Origin: Sabellastarte sp. h YS-2021
Taxonomy: Eukaryota; Annelida; Polychaeta; Sabellida; Sabellidae
Reading direction: 5' to 3'
Assembly: GCA_964017235.1 (NCBI GenBank)
Contig: OZ024933.1
Coordinates: forward strand, 64,834,255 to 64,898,254
DNA: 64,000 nucleotides
Below are positions 13,301-22,300 of this stretch, one piece after another (the first letter of the stretch is position 1; every line of letters begins with the position of its first letter). The translations under genes and the position numbers were made by a program. The notes under the pieces are model-generated. The model saw nothing but the letters and a program-made list of their open reading frames with translations, made no database searches and was not told the DNA's origin.

Positions 13301-16300
13301 AAATTGATTTCCCTTGACTTCAGTTAGCGTCAAACATTATTTTTAAATCTAGTTAACAATCGCATATAGCATTTCTAATGCATTTGGAGTTTTGGGGTTT
13401 TGTCAAAAGAGGGTCAAAGCTCAATTTTTATGTCCCTAAACTGTGAGATTATATTTGAGATTGAGTTTGACATTTCTATAAACACCAGATTTGGTTAACT
13501 AGACATATTTTGGTCTCTTGAGGTTCAACAGGGTTCTACTGCATGAAAAAATACAATTACAAATTGAAGGCAATGCTGACCATATGAGTCTGGAGTGGCA
13601 CGGTAGTTTTTCCAGATGTCTTTAGCTGGTGGGTACCAGCCATAGGTACACTCCTTCATCTTACACTGATTTGCTGTCTAATTCTCTCCTACAACCTACA
13701 AAAGAGTTCATCATCAAATTATAGAATTTCAAATAAACCCCAAGTTATGGTGGGTTCACACTTCTCAAGACATATAATGTGGAAGAAGATCTCATGGGCA
13801 TGACTAATTATGTCAGAACAACAAGATGATATGGGATTAGACCTTAGAGAGTCTCCAGTAGAATGGAGCATACTGAATGATATATGAAAATGGATGAACC
13901 ATAAAGATTAATACTTTCTTAATTTAACTTATGACATCAGAATGGAAAAATAAATCAGGTTTTTGATCATATAACTGCAGAATGTATCACCATGCAGGTC
14001 AAAGATGAATGCTGCTGTGATAACTACATCCCTGAATCAAAGTTTTTTTGCCACAATAGTTTTAAACAGTTTATATATATCTGGTGTGATTTTTTCACAG
14101 GTTAAAAATTAGCTTTTTCGTCACTTTATGAAACAATGTGACAGTGTTACAATAACATAATGTCAGACTTAAAATTCTCAATTCCAAACAGGGATATCTG
14201 GGTTACCCAATCGGTTAAGTGTGAAAGGGGTAATACTAACCTTTTAAAACTAAGCTTTGATTGGATACATTTTCAGATATACCTATCTTGCAGTCTTATA
14301 TTTGGTATATCAATACTCAGCTCAATATAACAATGACTGCTCACACAGATTATATTTGCTCTTCTCTGTATTAAATGCTTGGTCTTAAGGGAGGAAAGTG
14401 ATACATTATTTACCAGACAAACAAACGCCTTTCAACAGCTTGTACTACAGGGTCAATGATGAATATTCAAGTTTTACAGACTAATGTTTTCTATTGATGT
14501 ATCATTTATATATATAAATAATAAAAACATCAATATATTCTGTTTCTACTTTATTTGATAAAAAGTACTCAAGAAGCTTAGTATTTACATTTCCATTAAT
14601 TCACATTGTATCAATGTCTTTAGTAATTTATGTAAGGTTTTTTTAAATGACAAGAGGTAGATGGTCAACCAATTATGAAATATTGCATTTGATTCAAATA
14701 TAATGGAACCTTTATAATATGATCTCTATATAGATAGTCACTAGATATCAAGTAGATAGTCAGACATTTACAAAATATCACATCTGATTCAAACACGGTG
14801 GAACCTGTACCTCTGATATATTTCATGAAAACTGCATTGCATGAAATTACACCCATTTCCACTCTTCTACATATCCCTGTTGTTTTTTCCATATACCTAT
14901 TCTGTTTCACAAACATGATGTTATCCAAAAATCAAAAGAATTTTACTTATCAGAAGTCTAATAAAAGGGTTTTTTTGACTGTAAACATGACATAAGGCAT
15001 GCAGTGACTTAGGTTTTCCTATGTTTGACTAAACAGTAGCTGTCAGAGTGTCAAACAGTAAATGGACTGAGTAACATGTACAGTATGTAGGAATGCCTAA
15101 GCCAGGATATTGTAACCTGCCCAAATTAAAGTTATTACTGTAGTGAATCTCCCCAAAATTGTCAGCTGGGAATCTTAGTACCTAACTATATAATATAGGC
15201 CTATACATCTCATTTCATGCAAGAAATCTAGCAAATATTTTGTTTGAGAAAAATGCTGGCCATTCAGTAGATTCTACAAACATAGATTCTTTGTCTCAAA
15301 ACTAAAGGAAAGCAAAGTCATCTCAGTTTGAAAACATTTTACGAAAACATTTAGTGGTCACTCTTGTAAAATAATAAGAGCCATGCAGTTCTCCATACTG
15401 GAATAGTATTCTCTAAAGTACAACACAACCTCACAGGGACACTACAGTTTCTGAGAAAACTTTAAATTGAAAAAAAAATCCATGAGACAATGACCACAAC
15501 TTATGAAGTCTGCTGGCTGTTGAACGGGACGTAAAACCCCAACTTTGACCTTTGACCTTATGAAGTCTGAGCATAGATAAAAAGCAAAAGTTTACACAAT
15601 GGAAGTGCCATGAGGCAATTATCTATTATAAAACCCTGTAAATTAAAACCAATTTATTAATTCAATAATTTAACACCTTATACCAAATGTTTGCAACCTT
15701 TGTAATTTTTCCTTTGGTGTGCATACCATATGGGGCTTTTACTAAATTAGTTCTATGGTTGTTTTTTTATTTCAATACATAATCAACATACCAACATTGT
15801 TTCAAAATGTGTACCACTGGTTTTCCTTTATGGGAAATATGATTTTGGATAAAGCTTGAAAAGTTATAATATAATCTGACTGGCACAAAATTTAACCATG
15901 GATAATGATAATCGATAAAATATGGATCTGTAACTTACAGAAAGCAAATTCCAGAAAAAAATTAGACTGCTTATTTAACAATGCTGTGGATAATTTGTCA
16001 TGGTGAGTGTTTTATGTTACTTTATTAATCTGTGCTTATTTTAAGATCATAGTAAGCTATTATTTTGGTGTTTCAGGCATTGAAAGTCCTAGGAACTGGA
16101 GAATTACTTACTTGTTTTATTTTGTGTTGAAGGTTTTGGGTTTCTCAAGATTTTTATTTTGTGTGCTTTTTTGTCTCTTAATTTGGAATCAAGGAAAAAT
16201 GCCTCCTGGAAAGATTGTCTCCTGGAAAAAAGCCTCATAGAAAGAATGCCTACTCCACATTTTGTATTTCAATAATACCTCCTATGAAAATTAATCCACA

Positions 16301-19300
16301 ACATTAAGAACAAAATTCATTTCAACTACAAACAGTGTCTCATTTTAGAAGTATATAACAAACTGTAATAAGGTAAATTAAAATCTTTGTTTTGAACTTA
16401 AAAACATTGAAAATTTAAATCAAATTTAAACCCAGTAGTAATGCATTTCAGTACTGCATTTTTGCACTACGTTTTTTCTCTCATTTTACTTGAGTAAATT
16501 TTGAGCCACTAAAAACACTCATTTTAATATAGTATGCTGGGTTAGATTTTCACAGTGAGTTTGTTTGAAAGTTAGCTGCTCCTTCGGTTAAGTTCACAGA
16601 AGATTATAAATAATTGTAAAGTCAGATTGTAAAGAAATGCAAAGAATTAAAAAATATCCAAATTTATAAATTAAATTGCTAGTTTTGTACTTGTCAGGAG
16701 TTATTTTTTCAAGGTAGCATTTTTCCATGAGGTATTTTTCTATGAATTCTGAATGTCATTCAGAATTGAAAAGACTTTGTAAATGTACCCACTGAACTAA
16801 TTAATATGAAAGAAGTTGTGAAAACATTTCAATATTGAATGCATTGTGCTGAGGATGACTGGCAAATACTAAGTACCGTTCTGTTCTTGCAGACTGGCCA
16901 TTGAACTGAACCACAATCCACTGTTAGAAAATAATGTAGTCTTAACTCCCCATTATGCAAAAATAATGGAGAGTTGAGACAATGGAAGGGTCGCCCTTCT
17001 GGGTTTAAAACTTATTTAACTGAGGATCTATTATCACAGGCCTTCACACTTGGAACATATCTTGTTTTATTTTATTTTTGAGTGCAAGCTCTAGTGAGGC
17101 TCGCACTTCTAGGAATCTCTTTTTTTCTTTGTCTCCAGACTTTCATGGATTGTGGCGCAGCCTGATGAGTATTTGCCTGTTCACTGAAGTTAAGCTGTAA
17201 TGGGCTATGTTCGTACTTGGATGGGTGACTGCTTTGGTGCACTACTTGCATCTCTGATGGCTTTGCAGCTCACACCAGTAGACTGAAACCTGTTTTGGCC
17301 TTGTCAGAACCACGTTTATCGATGTTTTACATTGTGACAACTTAAAATGAGATAAATATGAAAATATCTGCCAAAGAGATGCTTTAAAAATTGTTCATCA
17401 ATTTTTCAGAAACTGGACATATAAGCAAAGTATTAGATCTCTTCTTGAATAAATTCATTTTCCCCCTGGTGCATTTGTTCAGATGAATACAGAGCTTATT
17501 TGAACTATTGATTGTTGACTCATTTTTGGACTAGTTTTTTTGTTACTTAATGTGCAATGAGACATAACAACCAGTAAGAGTGTTGTGTTTACTTCTGAGA
17601 TTAACATGCAGCAAGGGATTCCTAAACATACAAATAGATATAAACTAAACAGGTATAATATATAAAATGTAGTTGAATATAACAAAGGACATTTCATATG
17701 CAGCTGAGCAGATATAAGACACAGTGAAAGATGAATCAAATTTTAGCTTAAATTTAGAAAAAAAAGTAAATTTGGGCTGATTTTTTGCTGAGGTTTGGCC
17801 AATTTCTTTTGTAAATATACACAGTAAATAAATGGCTTTCGCAGTGTCTCAGTATTGTTAATACAGTTAAAGCCTGTAGCGTTCTGAAGGAAGCATACAA
17901 TTTTTAAACAACTTTTCAAACAAGATTTCCATTTAATTGTATATAATTCAGTAGAAATGGTCCATTTACTAACTACACATTTACTTGAAAGGAAATTTCT
18001 AATGAAAATAGTTGTACTTAAAGGGATTGACTGTAATCTTGTTTACCAATCAATGAGAGGCTATCTTTCTTATAACATTATAATTGCGAAAACAACATCA
18101 ATATAATATGTTTTTCCTCACAACACTTAAACTATGTATATCAAGTAGCAGTACTTAATAAGGAGGTGATAATGTTATCATCAGAATGAACGTCACCAGT
18201 TAACTAACATTATCACATGGGCTTTTTTTTGTCAGACTCAGCTGCCTAAGGTTTGTTGGATTCAGCATGGGATCACTTGTCTCTTAACTCTGTGACCATG
18301 GGTTTGAATTCAACCCATAGCAACATGTAAAAAAATACTAGAAACCTTGACCTTTAATTGATCAAATTAACTACCCAGTAAATCTTGTTAGAACCCCTTC
18401 AATATCTGGGGGGCTCGGTGGTGTAGCGGTTAGAGTTCTTGCCTCCAACCTCTGAGGCCGCCAGTTCGAATCTCAGGCCGGGTGCTTCATGTCGGAAAGT
18501 TGGTAGTTACTTGCCGATGCCCGGTGGTTTACAGTGCAGTATGCACTGGTTTCCTCCACCTGTAAACTACCCGTCGCAATATGACCCTGGCTGTTGAATG
18601 CGATGTAAAACAACAAATAAATCTAAACCTTCAATATCTGAGTCTCCAGCATTCAAACTTTTGCTTTTTTTAAGTGCTCTTTCAGCTCAAATAGTTTGAG
18701 ATCTTTGATTTTTCTTTTGTTACTCTGACAAGAAAGACTTAATTACATTTGAATTTTTTTCAGATTAGTGTGGCAAACATAATATTTGTCTTAACCAAGC
18801 AAACCACTTAATTTTGCAAGACCGAATGATCAGGATAATTGTTACTTACTTTTTATTTATTTATACCATATATCAGACACTCTTTTTTTAACTTCCTTGA
18901 CCTATCGATTATGAAGCCAAACAAACTGACAATTTAAAGTACATCGAGGACCACTTTTGACAGTTTTTAGGTAGTAAAACACAATGATTAGAGGTACTCC
19001 ATTTCTTGGCATGACATTATCTGAGTTTACGAGTACAGGCTCTCTGTTATTTTTGAATCAATATATACAGTCACTTGTAAGTGTATAACCAGATGTAAAC
19101 TTTTTACACCTACTTGAAACTTTCTTGAAGCAAAGACTTTGTGGTGATTATAAAGTCTCTAGCTGGCTATGTATTTTCGAAGCGTTTTTTTTTCAGATTT
19201 TGGGGGCCAAAATGGGCTATAAGTTCCTGAGGGCTGATTGTCTATAAACAGTTAACAAGAAGTGCCCAGCGAGCACAAATCCTCACCCAGAGATTTGGAA

Positions 19301-22300
19301 CTAGATATCAGTGAAAAATCCCTAAAAAGTTTCTCAAGTCATAAAATGGATCTAGATCATCTCTGAGTAGGGCTGAGCAACAGGGGTAGACCCCACATTA
19401 AGACCTCAATGTAATTAATAGTTTTTGAGTGGTTATGGAGCAGATGTTGTCAAAAAATACCTAAAGCAATTCAACAATCTCAATCCAGTTACGAATCATC
19501 TTTGAGGAGGACTGAGGCATGGGTAGACTTCACCTAGCTTGTGCGAGAATAGGGATTACAATACCCTTACCCCACCTTTGTGGGGATAAAGATAAAGTGT
19601 ATACCTCTGTCGCACTATTCTGATTTGACACTTCTTTACTTAGAAACATTGCACAAACATGTGATGATGTCATCTGATGTTGGATTTAGGTCTTATTTCA
19701 GAGCCACTATGATTGATTTGGAATGCTGGGAAACTATCCACACCTAACATGATGCACTGTTAAGTCTTATGAGGGTCACCTTTTATCACTTTTCCATGAC
19801 ATTATCATAATGTAATGGCTAACGTATCCCTATTTTAAATTCCCAGTTAGAGTTTCTGTGATATTAAAACAACACAGGGCTGTGTTGAACCAAGGAGAAC
19901 TCTGTGCAATGAGGTCATTGTTTTAAATTACAGGATATATCCACGAATTTTTCTTCCCCAAATTGTGTGCCCCGTTTAGAGAAGTTTTAATAATGGTTTG
20001 TTCTAGATTCAGAAAACCTATTTTACAGAGCATTCACAAGATGCAACTAATTTATACTACTACTACTTACTGATTGTAATATTTATTTGATTTTGTAATT
20101 TTTTTTTGTATACAGCACATTTATATCATACTATTTACATATATATCATACTGTGTATGATAAGCACTGTTTAGTTTTGATGGTGGGTTTGGTATCCTCG
20201 CCCACCCAAAACATTAGCACAATTGTTAAAAAAGGATAAATAAAATTATCAAAAAAAAAAAAAAAAAAAAATTCACAAGAAGGTCCCACAGTGTGACCTG
20301 CATCGATTATGTCTTTCAGAAACAATCCCTGAATTACACTAGTAGTACTAGATAGTGGTGGGACCACAAACGAATCCATGAAAAGTGCCCTCCTAGAAAA
20401 GTGACCTCCTAGAAGACTGCCCTACTTCAATTTTGAAGGGGTGGAAAACTGCCTTCCTTTTCTCAGATGATGTACTGTGAAATTACTGATACATGTTTAA
20501 AGTTGAAAGTTAAACGTTCTAGTGTTTGAAGTGTGCTTTATGTGAATTCCAATAGCTGCTTGGACTTTCATGATTAAAGGTACAGTTAAATCTGACGATA
20601 TTTTTGGTCACATAAATTTGCTTCTGTCAATGTTTATTTTAAAAAATACTTCTTATCTATGTTATCATCATAACCATGTTGATAGTGAAATTACTGCTTA
20701 CTTCCTATATATGTTTACTTGTCTATTATCATAAATATGTTGTAACAATCATATCTTAAAATTCTCTGAATACAACGTCTATAAAATGTTTATTAAAATG
20801 CTTATAAAATATTTTATGGTGTATCATTTGAGAAAAGGAGGGCACTTTTCCAGCCCCTCAAAAGGAGGGCAGTCTTCTAGGAGGGTACTTTTCTAGGAGG
20901 GCACTTTTCCGTACACCACCACAAACAAGGTGGTCTGATATATTCAGCTACAAGGCCTCTTTAAGATGAAGGAAATGGTGAAAAACTTTTCATAACAGAC
21001 CAGAAATAAGGAAGCTATGGTCATTCAAACTGCAGGTCTGCAGGTAGGATCAATGTATCTTTCCACATACAATATTTATAATCTGGAAATGCAACTTTTA
21101 ATCTATGAGTCCTCATGTAGTTAATTAAATGGAGAAAAAGATTGAGAAAAAAATATATATGAAAAAAAATATGTTCCTTATTACGCAATGTTTTTAATCC
21201 CGGAAACGAAAATATTGTCTAGACTTATTACCAATCGCCAAATACAATTTGAATGCCATTCAGAATATTTGTAATGACCGTTGAAAACATATCTAAATTC
21301 AGAAGGTTTGTAGACTTGTGGCATTTATAATTCTAACACACAATTGGACTTCATTGTAAACTGGACTTACGACATAGCCCACAAACAGACAAGAGCAACT
21401 GGCCCTTAACAACAGCAGACCCATCATTATTTTGCTTCCTGACAGGCTGATATCCAATATCTCTATGAAACAGTGGACTTTATCAAGATGATAAGGTAAT
21501 TATATATTAGCTATCCAATGTTTCCATATTAATAAACAAGTAAATAGTGCTTGAAGATAATTATCTTGAGTAGATGAATGCACATCAATGCTTATAACAT
21601 AGATATTAGTGTTAGTCTTATGAATTTATGATTTGCCTTTGCTGAGAAATTTCTAAGCTCTTTTGTTCATCTATCTGCATAACAAATGAAAAAAAAACTG
21701 CAGCATACCTTATCATCGTCTTTTATTCATATGTTCTCCACATATGGTGACAAGCATGTATAACTAGACCTATGCATCGGAGAACCAATGCAAATTTGTA
21801 TCCACCAGAAAGACAACTCACTAAAGCCAGTGAACCATCATTTGACCTTGAAGGAGGGGCCAAAGGTCAAATCTAACAACATAAGATTCCCAGCCCATGA
21901 TTTCCTATGAGTTGGTTTCACAAACCTCTAGGATCAATAATAAGTGAGTTATAAGTACTTTTAGGTTTGGTCGTCCTCGTGTGATGTTGAAGGAGCGGCT
22001 CAAGGTCAAATCCGACCACACCAAAAGATTCCCAGCCCATGATTTCCTGTAGGTTGGTTTACCATCCCAAACCTCTAGGACCAATAATAAGTGAGTTATG
22101 GGCACTTTTAATTGGCTATCCTCATTTGACCTTGAAGGAGGGGCCCAAGGCCAAATCTGTCCACACCAGAAGATTCCCAGCCCATGACTTTCTATATGTT
22201 CTTCGCCATCCCAAACCTCTAGGACCAATAATAAGTGACTTATAAGCACTTTTAACTTTAGCTATCCTCGTCTGACCTTGAAAGAGGGGCCCAAGGTCAA

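Larger units (their letters stand above)
13674..21370. other. Gene 1 intron 2, non-coding with scattered repeats
   Basis: A 7.7-kb intron. It contains a SINE tail fragment (15495-15560), a dispersed repeat, a decayed foldback element, a 5S-derived SINE, an intact SINE, a poly-A retroposon and a TIR element, each listed separately. Nothing else recognisable is seen, for example in 13700-15490 and 18650-20030. Confidence 0.55.

Noticed and set aside
14140..14235. Second MITE of the 3898-4438 type
   Set aside because: Only one end (GTGTGAAAGGGG) is visible. The partner end was not found.
17180..17240. 5S rRNA gene
   Set aside because: Only part of 5S is present, it carries substitutions in the promoter, and the same non-5S flanks recur in two other copies, so it is a SINE.
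18050..18230. Small inverted motif around AATGTTATCATC / GTTAACTAACATTATC
   Set aside because: The matching blocks are short and could arise by chance in AT-rich DNA.
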